From contig NZ_CP134500.1 of NCBI RefSeq assembly GCF_031760065.1, positions 4,712,001-4,776,000 on the forward strand: a stretch of 64,000 nucleotides of DNA, read 5' to 3'. The first letter of the stretch is position 1, and every line of letters starts with the position of its first letter. The notes beneath the pieces were generated by a model, which saw only the letters and a list, made by a program, of their open reading frames with translations, ran no database searches and was not told the DNA's origin. The DNA comes from Streptomyces durocortorensis (GTDB lineage: Bacteria; Actinomycetota; Actinomycetes; Streptomycetales; Streptomycetaceae). Positions 24,973-33,983 of this stretch are shown here, piece by piece. Made by a program: the position numbers and the translations under genes.

Positions 24973-25141
24973 GAAGGCGTACGGAAGCGGGGGCGGAGTG
25001 CGCCCGCGCGCCCGATGTCACGCGCGACGCACCCGTATCGGTCAACCAAGGACGTGAGCTAGGGCACACCTGCCGTATCGTTGAGGCGATCGAGCGACAG
25101 ATCGGCAGAGCAGTGCGCAGGGAACGGGCAGGAGGCGGCTG

Positions 25142-26341
25142 GTGACCGTCGGCGACACGACGTCCGGTGCGGGTGAGGAGCCCGGGCCGGACTCCTCGGT
25201 CCACGCCACACCCCACCACGAGGTCGACCACACGGCCGAACCGACCGACGACCCCCTCGCGATCCGGCTCGAACAGCTGATCCTCGGGGCCGACCGCCGC
25301 TACACGCCCTTCCAGGCGGCCCGTACCGCCGGGGTCTCCATGGATCTGGCCTCCCGGTTCTGGCGGGCGATGGGCTTCGCCGACATCGGCCAGGCCCGGG
25401 CGCTCACCGAGGCCGACGTCCTCGCCCTGCGCCGGCTCGCCGGTCTCGTCGAGGCGGGGCTGCTCAGCGAGCCGATGGCGATCCAGGTGGCCCGCTCCAC
25501 CGGGCAGACCACCGCCCGGCTGGCCGAGTGGCAGATCGACTCGTTCCTGGAGGGCCTGACCGAGCCGCCCGAGCCCGGCATGACCCGTACCGAGGTCACG
25601 TATCCGCTGGTCGAGCTGTTGCTGCCGGAGCTTCAGGAGTTCCTCGTCTACGTGTGGCGGCGCCAGCTGGCCGCCGCCACCGGGCGGGTCGTGCAGGCCG
25701 CGGACGACGAGGAGATGGTCGACCGGCGGCTCGCCGTCGGCTTCGCGGACCTGGTCGGCTTCACCCGGCTGACCCGGCGTCTTGAGGAGGAGGAGCTCGG
25801 CGAGCTGGTCGAGTCCTTCGAGACGACCGCCGCCGACCTGGTCGCCGCGCATGGCGGGCGGCTCATCAAGACCCTCGGCGACGAGGTGCTCTTCGCCGCC
25901 GACGACTCCGGCACCGCCGCCGAGATAGCGCTCCGGCTGATCGAGGCGATGTCCCAGGACGAGACGATGCCCGCGCTGCGTGTGGGCATCGCCTTCGGCA
26001 CGGTCACCACCCGGATGGGCGATGTCTTCGGCACCACGGTGAACCTCGCCAGCCGGCTCACCTCGATAGCCCCGAAGGACGCCGTCCTGGTCGACGGGGC
26101 GTTCGCCAAGGAGCTGATCCGCCACGGTCAGGCCCCGGAGTCCGAGGCTCAGGCCGCCGAGGATGCCGCGGCCGCCGCCGAGCGGGTCCGGCTCGCCGAG
26201 AAGGAGGGCCGCGAGCCGGACGACGAGCCGCCGCTGCCCACGTACCGCTTCGGGCTCCAGCCGATGTGGCAGCGGCCGGTGCGCGGGCTCGGCGTGGTCG
26301 AGCCGTGGCTGCTGGCCCGGCGCGGGACGAGCGGTTCCTGA
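25142..26341 (+). CDS. cya: Class III adenylate cyclase
   Basis: A 399-residue cytoplasmic cyclase. The N-terminal 190 residues are a regulatory domain of the actinobacterial type with a helix-turn-helix-like stretch (RRYTPFQAARTAGVSMDLASRFWRAMGF). The catalytic domain at about 200-325 has the metal-binding FADLVGFT and GDEVLF aspartates and the VNLASRLTS transition-state Asn/Arg segment. It makes cAMP from ATP; in S. coelicolor the cya gene at this locus affects germination and antibiotic production. The C-terminus contains an acidic Ala/Glu stretch and ends near RYRFGLQPMWQRPV-like YRFGLQPMWQ. GTG start at 25142. Confidence 0.9.
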   Translation: MTVGDTTSGAGEEPGPDSSVHATPHHEVDHTAEPTDDPLAIRLEQLILGADRRYTPFQAARTAGVSMDLASRFWRAMGFADIGQARALTEADVLALRRLAGLVEAGLLSEPMAIQVARSTGQTTARLAEWQIDSFLEGLTEPPEPGMTRTEVTYPLVELLLPELQEFLVYVWRRQLAAATGRVVQAADDEEMVDRRLAVGFADLVGFTRLTRRLEEEELGELVESFETTAADLVAAHGGRLIKTLGDEVLFAADDSGTAAEIALRLIEAMSQDETMPALRVGIAFGTVTTRMGDVFGTTVNLASRLTSIAPKDAVLVDGAFAKELIRHGQAPESEAQAAEDAAAAAERVRLAEKEGREPDDEPPLPTYRFGLQPMWQRPVRGLGVVEPWLLARRGTSGS

Positions 26342-26479
26342 GCCCTCGCACCTCCACCCCGGCCCGCTCTGTCGGTGGGACCGCCGCCCTGTCTAGGATC
26401 CCTGTCGATAACGCTCGTTAACAGGCGTCGTCGAGCGGACGTCGTCAACCGGCAGTCGTCAACCGACAGGGGTGCAGCC

Positions 26480-27292
26480 ATGACCGTCACGTCCGAGCAG
26501 CGGTTCGGGGAGTTCGTCGTCGTACGGCGGCACGAGGGGCAGCGGCACGTCGCCGAGCTGGTCCTCGACCGGCCGAAGGCCATGAACGCCGTCTCCACCG
26601 ACATGGCCCGCTCCATCGCCGCCGCCTGCGAGGCGCTCGGCGCCGACCGGGACGTCCGCGCCACCGTCCTCACCTCCAGCCATGAGCGGGCCTTCTGCGT
26701 CGGCGCGGACCTCAAGGAGCGCAACTCCTTCACCGACGCCGACCTCGTGCGCCAGCGGCCGACCGCCCGCGCCGCCTACACCGGCGTCCTGGAGCTGCCG
26801 ATGCCGGTGATCGCCGCCGTGCACGGCTTCGCTCTCGGCGGCGGCTTCGAACTCGCCCTCGCCTGCGATGTGATCGTCGCCGACACCACCACCGTGGTCG
26901 GGCTGCCCGAGGTGTCGGTGGGCGTCATCCCGGGCGGCGGCGGTACGCAGCTGCTGCCGCGCCGGGTCGGGGCGGCGCGCGCCGCCGAGCTGGTCTTCAG
27001 CGCCCGCCGGGTCGAGGCCGCCGAAGCCCGCGAGCTGGGGCTCGTCGACGAGCTGGTCGAGGCGGGCCGGGACCGCGAGGAGGCCCTCGCGCTGGGCGGC
27101 CGGATCGCGGCCAACTCCCCCGTGGGGCTGCGCGCGGCCAAGAAGGCGCTGCGGCTGGGGCACGGGCTCGATCTGCGGGCGGGCCTGGAGGTCGAGGACG
27201 CGGCCTGGCGGTCGGTGGCCTTCTCCGGGGACCGGGCGGAGGGGGTGGCCGCGTTCAACGAGAAGCGCCGCCCCGACTGGCCCGGGGAATGA
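26480..27292 (+). CDS. Enoyl-CoA hydratase/isomerase family protein
   Basis: A 270-residue crotonase-fold enzyme. Conserved elements: LVLDRPKAMNAVSTDM, the oxyanion-hole SHERAFCVGADLKER, and the second motif VHGFALGGGFELALACDVIVADTTTVVGLPEVSVGVIPGGGGTQLLPR, which contains both a glycine-rich loop and the likely catalytic Glu in PEVSVG. It hydrates or isomerises trans-enoyl-CoAs in fatty-acid or amino-acid degradation. ATG 26480 after GACAGGGG. It stands alone between cya and a GGDEF protein; no partner is visible. Confidence 0.88.
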   Translation: MTVTSEQRFGEFVVVRRHEGQRHVAELVLDRPKAMNAVSTDMARSIAAACEALGADRDVRATVLTSSHERAFCVGADLKERNSFTDADLVRQRPTARAAYTGVLELPMPVIAAVHGFALGGGFELALACDVIVADTTTVVGLPEVSVGVIPGGGGTQLLPRRVGAARAAELVFSARRVEAAEARELGLVDELVEAGRDREEALALGGRIAANSPVGLRAAKKALRLGHGLDLRAGLEVEDAAWRSVAFSGDRAEGVAAFNEKRRPDWPGE

Positions 27293-27395
27293 GCGGGCGA
27301 CGTGTTGCGGAGAGTGAGTGATCTGTTCAGAAAAGGGCGAAATTAGTTAGGCATCAAACTGATCAAAAGTGAACAAATCTACATAAGCTGTACGA

Positions 27396-28550
27396 ATGGG
27401 TGGTGACGATGAGCGGCTGCGGGCCGTGGTTTCGCTGGCGCAGACCATGGCCGCGGCGTACACGCCGCGCGACTCGTGGCGGGCGGCGGCGCTGGGTGCC
27501 TGCGAGGCGCTGAACGGCAGTTTCGCCGCGCTCTCCGTGTGGGAGCGCGACCGGGGCAGGCTGCGGGTGCTGGTCAACGCGGGGCAGCGGGCCGAGGGGG
27601 AGGAGGAGTTCCCCGAGGAGGAGGCCTACCCGGTCCACGAGTTCCCGGAGATCACCGAGTTCCTGCACGAGCGCTGGGCCGGCGGCGGCGAGCCCGACGC
27701 CTGGGTGGAGACCGCCGACGGCCAGCCCGGCGCGGGCGGCCCGGCACGCGGCGCCCGCCCGTACTGCCACCAGCGGGTCGCGGCGCTCCGGCGGCGCGGC
27801 CGGGGCTGCTGTGTGGTCGCGCCGATCGTGCTGCACGGCCGGGCCTGGGGCGAGCTGTACGTGGCGCGGCCCGCCGGGCAGCCCGTCTTCGGCCGGGCCG
27901 ACGCGGACTTCGCGACCGTCCTCGCCGCCGTCGTGGCCTCCGGGATCGCCCAGACCGAGCGGCTTGAGGAGGTCCGCAAGCTGGCCTTCACCGACCCGCT
28001 GACGGGGCTCGCCAACCGCCGGGCCGTCGACATCCGGCTCGACGAGGCCATCGAGCGGCACCGCGCCGACGACACGGTGGTCAGCCTGGTCGTCTGCGAT
28101 CTGAACGGCCTCAAAGCGGTGAACGACACCCACGGCCACGCCGTCGGCGACCGCCTGCTGGAACGTTTCGGCTCGGTGCTCTCGCTGTGCGGGGCGATGC
28201 TGCCCGAGGCGCTGGCGGCCCGGCTCGGCGGTGACGAGTTCTGCCTGCTCGCGGCGGGTCCCCCGGCCGAGGACGTGGTGGAGGTGGCCACCGAGCTGTG
28301 CGACCGGTCGGCGGTGATCGAGCTGGGCGACGGGGTGGCCTGCGGGGTCGCGTCGACGGGCGACCCGATCGGCCCGGTGCGATCGGCCCGTCGGCTCTTC
28401 CGGCTCGCGGACGCGGCCCAGTACCGGGCCAAGGCCGCGCGCTCGCTCAGGCCGGTGGTGGCCGGGCGGGACGGCGAGGTCATCCGGCTCGCGGACTCCC
28501 CGCCCAAGTCCGCGCACGACCGCCGCAGGCTGCGCGGCAACCGGCCGTGA
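27396..28550 (+). CDS. GAF-GGDEF diguanylate cyclase
   Basis: A 384-residue cytoplasmic protein. Residues about 1-190 form a GAF-like sensor (FAALSVWERDRGRLRVLVNAG, GRAWGELYVARPAG). The GGDEF domain starts at LAFTDPLTGLANRRAVD (about 199), with LVVCDLNGLKAVNDTHGHAVGDRLL and the intact active site GGDEF at 278-282. It makes cyclic di-GMP from two GTP, the second messenger that controls Streptomyces development through BldD. There is no RxxD inhibitory site in the usual place (LARLGGDEF: the residues five upstream are EALAA). The 100-base upstream region is AT-rich, with several AGTGA-like half-sites; whether BldD binds is untested. Confidence 0.9.
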   Translation: MGGDDERLRAVVSLAQTMAAAYTPRDSWRAAALGACEALNGSFAALSVWERDRGRLRVLVNAGQRAEGEEEFPEEEAYPVHEFPEITEFLHERWAGGGEPDAWVETADGQPGAGGPARGARPYCHQRVAALRRRGRGCCVVAPIVLHGRAWGELYVARPAGQPVFGRADADFATVLAAVVASGIAQTERLEEVRKLAFTDPLTGLANRRAVDIRLDEAIERHRADDTVVSLVVCDLNGLKAVNDTHGHAVGDRLLERFGSVLSLCGAMLPEALAARLGGDEFCLLAAGPPAEDVVEVATELCDRSAVIELGDGVACGVASTGDPIGPVRSARRLFRLADAAQYRAKAARSLRPVVAGRDGEVIRLADSPPKSAHDRRRLRGNRP

Positions 28551-28626
28551 GCGGTTGCCCGGAGGTAAGGAGCCCAGTGCCGAACCACTAGTGACATAGC
28601 GGTGTTCAGTCCGTACGCTGCTGAAT

Positions 28627-30177
28627 ATGGATATGCACACTGTTGTGGTGGGGACGTCCGGAACCACCGCCGATGACGTTGTCGCCGTAGCCCGCCACGG
28701 CGCCCGGGTCGAGCTCTCCGCCGCCGCCGTGGAAGCCCTGGCCGCCGCCCGCCTCATCGTGGACGCGCTCGCCGCCAAGCCCGAGCCGGTCTACGGCGTC
28801 TCCACCGGCTTCGGTGCGCTCGCCAGCCGCCACATCAGCCACGAGCTGCGCGCCCAGCTCCAGCGCAACATCGTCCGCTCGCACGCGGCGGGCATGGGCC
28901 CCCGCGTCGAGCGCGAGGTCGTCCGCGCGCTGATGTTCCTCCGGCTGAAGACGGTCGCCTCCGGGCACACCGGCGTACGCCCCGAGGTCGCGCAGACCAT
29001 GGCCGACCTGCTCAACGCCGGCATCACGCCCGTCGTCCACGAGTACGGCTCGCTCGGCTGCTCCGGCGACCTCGCACCCCTCTCGCACTGCGCGCTCACC
29101 CTGATGGGCGAGGGCGACGCGGAAGGCCCCGACGGCACGGTCCGGCCGGCGGGCGAGCTGCTGGCCGCGCACGGCATCGCCCCCGTCGAGCTGCGCGAGA
29201 AGGAGGGCCTGGCCCTCCTCAACGGCACCGACGGGATGCTCGGCATGCTGGTCATGGCCCTCGCCGACCTGCGGAGCCTCTACACCTCGGCCGACATCAC
29301 CGCCGCCCTCTCCCTGGAGGCGCTGCTCGGCACGGACAAGGTCCTCGCCCCCGAGCTGCACGCCATCCGCCCGCACCCCGGCCAGGGGGTCAGCGCGGAC
29401 AACATGCTGCGGGTGCTGGCCGGTTCCGGGCTGACGGGCCATCACCAGGACGACGCGCCCCGGGTCCAGGACGCCTACTCGGTGCGCTGCGCCCCCCAGG
29501 TCAACGGCGCCGGCCGCGACACCCTCGACTACGCGGCCGTGGTCGCGGGCCGCGAACTGGCCTCCTCCGTCGACAACCCGGTGGTCCTTTCCGACGGGCG
29601 GGTCGAGTCCAACGGGAACTTCCACGGGGCGCCCGTCGCGTACGTCCTGGACTTCCTCGCGATCGTCGCCGCCGACCTCGGCTCGATCTGCGAGCGCCGA
29701 ACCGACCGGCTGCTCGACAAGAACCGCTCGCACGGCCTGCCGCCGTTCCTCGCGGACGACGCCGGAGTCGACTCCGGGCTGATGATCGCCCAGTACACCC
29801 AGGCCGCCCTGGTCAGCGAGATGAAGCGGCTCGCCGTCCCCGCCTCGGCCGACTCCATCCCGTCCTCCGCCATGCAGGAGGACCACGTCTCCATGGGCTG
29901 GTCGGCCGCGCGCAAGCTGCGTACGGCCGTGGACAACCTGACCCGGATCGTCGCCGTCGAGCTGTACGCCGCGACCCGCGCGGTCGAGCTGCGCGCCGCC
30001 GAGGGCCTCACCCCCGCCCCCGCCTCGCAGGCCGCCGTGGCCGCGCTGCGGGCCGCTGGGGCGCAGGGACCGGGCCCGGACCGCTACCTCGCCCCGGACC
30101 TGGCCGCCGCCGACGCGTTCGTACGGGAAGGACGCCTGGTCGCGGCCGTGGAGCCGGTCACCGGGACGCTGGCCTGA
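28627..30177 (+). CDS. hutH: Histidine ammonia-lyase
   Basis: A 516-residue ammonia-lyase that deaminates L-histidine to urocanate. The MIO cofactor tripeptide is Cys145-Ser-Gly (in GSLGCSGDLAPL) instead of the usual Ala-Ser-Gly. A similar Cys variant is known in the Streptomyces enzyme, and cyclisation of the Ser backbone is not expected to be lost. Other motifs: YGVSTGFGALA, QRNIVRSHAAGMG, ALSLEALLGTDKVL, QDAYSVRCAPQVNGA, and PSSAMQEDHVSMGW. No other hut genes are in the window. A strong hairpin follows the stop. Confidence 0.93.
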   Translation: MDMHTVVVGTSGTTADDVVAVARHGARVELSAAAVEALAAARLIVDALAAKPEPVYGVSTGFGALASRHISHELRAQLQRNIVRSHAAGMGPRVEREVVRALMFLRLKTVASGHTGVRPEVAQTMADLLNAGITPVVHEYGSLGCSGDLAPLSHCALTLMGEGDAEGPDGTVRPAGELLAAHGIAPVELREKEGLALLNGTDGMLGMLVMALADLRSLYTSADITAALSLEALLGTDKVLAPELHAIRPHPGQGVSADNMLRVLAGSGLTGHHQDDAPRVQDAYSVRCAPQVNGAGRDTLDYAAVVAGRELASSVDNPVVLSDGRVESNGNFHGAPVAYVLDFLAIVAADLGSICERRTDRLLDKNRSHGLPPFLADDAGVDSGLMIAQYTQAALVSEMKRLAVPASADSIPSSAMQEDHVSMGWSAARKLRTAVDNLTRIVAVELYAATRAVELRAAEGLTPAPASQAAVAALRAAGAQGPGPDRYLAPDLAAADAFVREGRLVAAVEPVTGTLA

Positions 30178-30214
30178 GCCGCGCCCCGTAACGGGCCCTG
30201 AAGGGGCTTACGCG

Positions 30215-30250
30215 GAAGGGCTGCCGCACCGGGGGGAGCGGCAGCCCTTC
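30215..30250. terminator. Bidirectional terminator hutH / LAxTG protein
   Basis: A perfect 13-bp stem GAAGGGCTGCCGC (30215-30227) with its complement (30238-30250), loop of 10 bases, between the convergent hutH and small surface-protein genes. Confidence 0.85.
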
Positions 30251-30263
30251 TCGTACGTACGGA

Positions 30264-30572
30264 TCAGAGCGCCGGGCGCGTCCCGGAACGGCGTACGGAG
30301 TAGGTCACGAAGCCCGCGCCGATGCCCAACAGGGCTGTGCCGCCGATGAGATACGGGGTGGTGTCCAGGCCCGGACCGGTGTCGGCGAGGCGCGCCCCGG
30401 AGGCGTCGTCGGGGCCACCGGCGGGCTGCTCGGCGGCCCGGCCCGGCGTGGCGGGCGAAGCGCCGCTCGGGGGGTTCTCGACGGTCGCGTTGGCCGACGG
30501 GACGAACCAGAGAGCGGCCAGCAGTGTGCCCGCGGCGGTGGCGGTCAGCAGTGTTCGACGAGCGACGGACAC
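30264..30572 (-). CDS. Small sortase-anchored surface protein (LADTG)
   Basis: A 102-residue protein. A signal peptide (VSVARRTLLTATAAGTLLAALWFVPSANA, cleavage after ANA) precedes a 40-residue Pro/Gly/Ala/Ser-rich spacer. The cell-wall sorting signal is LADTG at about residue 63, a hydrophobic helix (PYLIGGTALLGIGAGFVTYSV) and a basic tail RRSGTRPAL. The LAxTG pentapeptide is the class E sortase recognition sequence in Streptomyces. After cleavage only about 35-40 residues would remain exposed, so it is probably a wall-linked peptide and not a folded enzyme. RBS AAGGGGA, start GTG 30572. Confidence 0.85.
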   Translation of the reverse strand: MSVARRTLLTATAAGTLLAALWFVPSANATVENPPSGASPATPGRAAEQPAGGPDDASGARLADTGPGLDTTPYLIGGTALLGIGAGFVTYSVRRSGTRPAL

Positions 30573-30650
30573 AGATTCGATCCCCTTGCGACAACCGTGA
30601 GTTAGCCCCGTGGGTCGATGCTAAGCAAAGCAGCGGGTCGGAGGAAAGTC

Positions 30651-31145
30651 GTGGCCTCGACGAGCCTTACGCTCCGGCCTATGACCACTGAAGAGACATC
30701 CAGGTTTGTTCGACTTCGCGTGGAGATGGTGCTGGAGGTCACCGACCTCGACGCCCTGACCGGTACCGCTCTCGAATCCATCGCCGCCGAGTACGGGGAG
30801 CCGCTTGCGGAGGTCGCCGTGAGCGATGCCGATGAGCGGGGCGAGGAGGAGCGCATGCATGCCGAGGCCGCTGTCCGGGCGGACGGCGCTGAGGCCCTCG
30901 CCTCACTGGTCGACCCCTTCGACCTGGTCGGCGAGGTGCCCGGGGTGGAGCTGGCCCAGGCGTCCTGGAGCAGCGAGAGCATCGACTTCGACCCCGACGC
31001 GGAGGGCTGGGACGAGGACGCGGACGACGAGGAGGACGCCCTGTTCCTGCCGCTGGACGAGGGCGACGAGGAGGGGCCCGGTTCCACGGTCACGCACAAT
31101 GGGAAGAACGACCGCGAGGACGGTGACCCCGCACAACGGGTCTGA
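30651..31145 (+). CDS. Acidic conserved protein of unknown function
   Basis: A 164-residue acidic protein. The GTG at 30651 is chosen over the ATG at 30681 because GGAGGAAAG ends six bases before it. The N-terminal half (FVRLRVEMVLEVTDLDALTGTALESIAAEYG) looks like a small alpha/beta domain. The second half is dominated by Asp and Glu (EGWDEDADDEEDALFLPLDEGDEEGPG). No enzymatic or DNA-binding motif is visible. The transcript may continue into the L,D-transpeptidase gene 250 bases downstream, with an inverted repeat in between; I see no other gene in that gap. Confidence 0.75.
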   Translation: MASTSLTLRPMTTEETSRFVRLRVEMVLEVTDLDALTGTALESIAAEYGEPLAEVAVSDADERGEEERMHAEAAVRADGAEALASLVDPFDLVGEVPGVELAQASWSSESIDFDPDAEGWDEDADDEEDALFLPLDEGDEEGPGSTVTHNGKNDREDGDPAQRV

Positions 31146-31287
31146 CGTGTGAGAACACCGGCCCCGGGCCCGCCCGACCGCGGACCGGGGCCGCACTGTG
31201 CGGCGGCGCGGACCGGTTCCCGGCCACGGGAACCACCGCTGCCGCGGGCGCGTCGATGAGTGGTGTTCCCCACATCTTCCGTGGATG

Positions 31288-31308
31288 CGGAACGGAGCAC
31301 CCGTTCCG
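31288..31308. promoter_or_regulatory. Inverted repeat upstream of the L,D-transpeptidase gene
   Basis: Two 8-bp arms, CGGAACGG (31288-31295) and CCGTTCCG (31301-31308), separated by AGCAC. The left arm contains GGAAC, the -35 element of SigE-type ECF promoters, but no matching CGTC -10 element was found at the right distance. It may be an operator or a weak terminator for the preceding gene. Confidence 0.3.
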
Positions 31309-31395
31309 GGTGTTCTTGGAACATTGACGGGGAAAGTGGCCTGGCGGTCCCGTCCGGGGATTTTTGGGGAATCGGCAACGATGGAGAAGCGTGTG

Positions 31396-32652
31396 ATGAC
31401 GGACAGCAAGCGGCGCAGGGGTCTCGTGGCCATGTCCGCACTGCTCGGCGGCGTGCTGGTGCTTTCGGCCTGTACCGACGACGGCGACAAGGGCGGAAAG
31501 ACGGGCGCCGGGAGTTCGGAGTCCTCACAGGCGCAGGAAGTCGACAAGGCGGCGGCCGAGAAGGCCTCCGAAGCGCAGATATCGATTGCGCCGAAGAACG
31601 GCGCGACCAACGCCAGCATCAACAACGCCGCGCAGGTCTCCGTCAAGAAGGGCAAGCTGACCAAGGTCGTCATGACCACGGCGGACGGCACCCCGGTCGA
31701 GGGCACCCTGGAGGCCGACGGGTCCAGCTGGAAGCCCTCGGGCCAGCTGGCGCGGTCCACCACGTACAAGATCTCCGCCACGGCGGCCGACTCGAAGGGC
31801 CGCGAGGCCCACGAGAACAGCTCCTTCACCACCGTCTCGCCCGACAACAGCTTCATCGGGAACTTCACCCCCGAGGACGGCTCCACGGTCGGCGTCGGGA
31901 TGCCCGTCTCGATCAACTTCAACAAGCCGATCACGGACAAGAAGGCCGTCCAGAGCGGTATCACCGTGACCTCCAGCAGTGGCCAGGAGGTCGTCGGCCA
32001 CTGGTTCAACTCCCAGCGCCTGGATCTGCGCCCGGAGGACTACTGGCAGGGCGGTTCCACCGTCACGCTGAAGCTGGAGCTCGACGGCGTCGAGGGCGCC
32101 GACGGCGTCTACGGCGTGCAGCAGAAGACCGTGACCTTCAAGGTCGGCCGCAACCAGGTGTCCACCGTCGACGCGAAGACCAAGATGATGACGGTCACGC
32201 GCGACGGCAAGACCATCAAGACCATCCCGATCTCCGCCGGCTCGCCCGAGACCCCCACGTACAACGGACAGATGGTGATCTCCGAGAAGTACAAGGAGAC
32301 CCGGATGAACGGTGCCACCGTCGGCTTCACCGATGACGACGGCAAGGGCGAGTACGACATCAAGGACGTGCCGCACGCGATGCGTCTGTCCACCTCGGGC
32401 ACCTTCATCCACGGCAACTACTGGGGCAAGGGCATCTTCGGCTCCGCCAACACCAGCCACGGCTGCGTGGGTCTCGCCGACGTGAAGGGCGCGAACGACC
32501 CCAACGCGCCCGGCGCCTGGTTCTACGACAACTCGCTCGTCGGCGACGTGGTCATCGTCAAGAACTCCCCGGACAAGACCATCAAGCCGGACAACGGCCT
32601 CAACGGCTGGAACATGGACTGGGCCCAGTGGAAGGCCGGCTCCCAGGTCTGA
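31396..32652 (+). CDS. L,D-transpeptidase lipoprotein (Ig-like domains plus YkuD domain)
   Basis: A 418-residue exported lipoprotein. The signal ends in the lipobox LSAC with acyl-Cys26. An acidic linker rich in Gly/Ser leads to two Ig-like beta domains (about 60-170 and 170-260), then the YkuD catalytic domain with ISAGSPETPTYNG, HGNYWGKG and SHGCVGL, nucleophile Cys357. Such actinobacterial enzymes make 3-3 cross-links in peptidoglycan, and are targets of carbapenems. Start ATG 31396 has GGAGAAG at 31383-31389; an ATG at 31381 is less likely for a lipoprotein signal. A strong terminator follows. Confidence 0.92.
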   Translation: MTDSKRRRGLVAMSALLGGVLVLSACTDDGDKGGKTGAGSSESSQAQEVDKAAAEKASEAQISIAPKNGATNASINNAAQVSVKKGKLTKVVMTTADGTPVEGTLEADGSSWKPSGQLARSTTYKISATAADSKGREAHENSSFTTVSPDNSFIGNFTPEDGSTVGVGMPVSINFNKPITDKKAVQSGITVTSSSGQEVVGHWFNSQRLDLRPEDYWQGGSTVTLKLELDGVEGADGVYGVQQKTVTFKVGRNQVSTVDAKTKMMTVTRDGKTIKTIPISAGSPETPTYNGQMVISEKYKETRMNGATVGFTDDDGKGEYDIKDVPHAMRLSTSGTFIHGNYWGKGIFGSANTSHGCVGLADVKGANDPNAPGAWFYDNSLVGDVVIVKNSPDKTIKPDNGLNGWNMDWAQWKAGSQV

Positions 32653-32692
32653 TCCGCCGGTCCGATCGCTTCTGCTTCACCCCCGTCCCCGC

Positions 32693-32736
32693 CCGAAGGC
32701 GGCGGCCCCGGAGCCTTCCGGGGCCGCCGCCTTCGG
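32693..32736 (+). terminator. Hairpin terminator after the L,D-transpeptidase gene
   Basis: A perfect 19-bp stem, CCGAAGGCGGCGGCCCCGG at 32693-32711 with its complement at 32718-32736, and a 6-base loop AGCCTT. Confidence 0.9.
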
Positions 32737-32770
32737 CGTGTCCGGTGCCTCTCCGACACCCACCCATCGG

Positions 32771-33118
32771 CTAAGGGGTCCGGTCATCCGGGGCAGGCGG
32801 GTGGGCGCGGTACTCGACAGGCCAGCGCCAGAGAGTCAGTACGAACGATATGACCGCGGCCATTCCCAGTGCCCAGGCCCAGACAAGGGCGGTCGCGGTC
32901 CTGTTGTCCGGGTCCGGTTCGCTGTTCGCCGCGACGATCAGCGCGATGATCGAGCCGGTGAACGTGGCGAGTCCGAGCCACAGCTGGCCGATGACCTCGT
33001 CACGGGCCCGGGTCCACGTGCACCGGTAGCGGGTGTAGGCCACGGGGCCGGACTGTTCACCGCGACGAGGGGAGATGAACTCCTCGTTGGTCTTCTCGTG
33101 TTCTGGCTTGGTGGTCAT
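32771..33118 (-). CDS. Small two-helix membrane protein
   Basis: A 115-residue protein. A hydrophilic N-terminus (MTTKPEHEKTNEEFISPRRG) is followed by two transmembrane helices at about 46-62 and 78-96, with an Asp-rich turn NSEPDPDNRT between. It ends with a Pro-rich cytoplasmic tail. No family is recognised. It is located at the boundary between the core segment and the accessory patch that begins with the transposase relic. Confidence 0.7.
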   Translation of the reverse strand: MTTKPEHEKTNEEFISPRRGEQSGPVAYTRYRCTWTRARDEVIGQLWLGLATFTGSIIALIVAANSEPDPDNRTATALVWAWALGMAAVISFVLTLWRWPVEYRAHPPAPDDRTP

Positions 33119-33155
33119 GAGGGATCACGGTACCGGGGTCCTCAACTCACCGTTC

Positions 33156-33788
33156 CTAAGCAGTGTCCAGGAGTGACATCTGATGCCAGCTCCTGGAACT
33201 GCGCGCATCCCGAACGGTGTTGGATGCGCTGGTCTCCCGCGTTCGCTGTTCCCCGATCCGGCGACGTGCATCGTGTGCACGTTCCGTGACGGGTGGGCGG
33301 GTTTCCTCACGCCCTCGTGCGCCTGGTCCGGTCTGGACGGTCCGATGCCCCGCAGCATCGCTCTGGTGCTGCGGGGGCGGTGCCGTCCGTCGCCGGATCG
33401 GGTGTCCGAGGGCGCGTCGCCCGATCGCGACGCCAGCAGCGTCGTGACGGGACATCTTTCGTTTCTTCGAGGTGAGGGGCTTCTTCCAGTGCTGGTCGCC
33501 CCACATCGACGTGTACGCCGGGTCAACGGCCACGATGGCGAGGTCCGTCTCGGCGGCCATGGACACGAGGCGGGCTTTGAGCTTGCCGGTCGGGATACCG
33601 GAGATAACCCGCCGGAACCGCTTGCGGCGGCCGTGTTTCTCGCGGGTCTTCTCGGCGGCGAAGTCCAGATTCTCGATACCGATCGCGGCCACGCCGCATT
33701 GCTTGGCCCAGTGCAGGACTCGGGTGACGGCGTGCCGGATCTGGGCGTCGCGGTGGTCTGCCGAGCCGGTGAGGTCGTAGAAGAACAA
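33156..33788 (-). pseudogene. Truncated TnpB/OrfB-like (IS200/IS605) relic
   Basis: An open frame of 210 residues that corresponds to the C-terminal part of an OrfB/TnpB-type protein. Residues around VAAIGIENLDF carry the RuvC II Glu, VDPAYTSMWGDQHW the region where a zinc ribbon would follow, and SRHDAAGVAIGRRAL the RuvC III Asp-Ala-Ala. The N-terminal half, including the first catalytic Asp, is missing: upstream of 33788 the frame has no start and the sequence is unrelated. The CPxC zinc-finger cysteines are also absent. The last 80 residues are Arg/Pro-rich and may be out-of-family. I see no tnpA and no clear element ends. It marks past insertion at the edge of a lower-GC patch. Confidence 0.6.
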
Positions 33789-33942
33789 AAGACACTCATA
33801 GACACTTATTCGGAAGCAGTTGCCACCCCCTGGAGATCAGCCACTTCACCTCTGACGGGTGAGGTGCGATACGCCTGGTCCAGGATGCCCGTTGTCTGCC
33901 GACCCACCTGCCGGCGCGACCGAGAGGCCACCTGCACGGCAA

Positions 33943-33975
33943 GGGCGGGCCCGGCTCTGCCGGCCGGACCCGCCC
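33943..33975 (-). terminator. Hairpin terminator after the large lipoprotein gene
   Basis: A 13-bp stem with one mismatch (GGGCGGGCCCGGC at 33943-33955 against GCCGGACCCGCCC at 33963-33975) and a 7-base loop, directly after the lipoprotein stop in its reading direction. Confidence 0.7.
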
Positions 33976-33983
33976 CCGCCCGG

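Noticed and set aside
27296..27395. BldD-type box before the GGDEF gene
   Set aside because: The region is AT-rich and has AGTGA half-sites, but I could not find the complete paired consensus, so I do not list it as a site.
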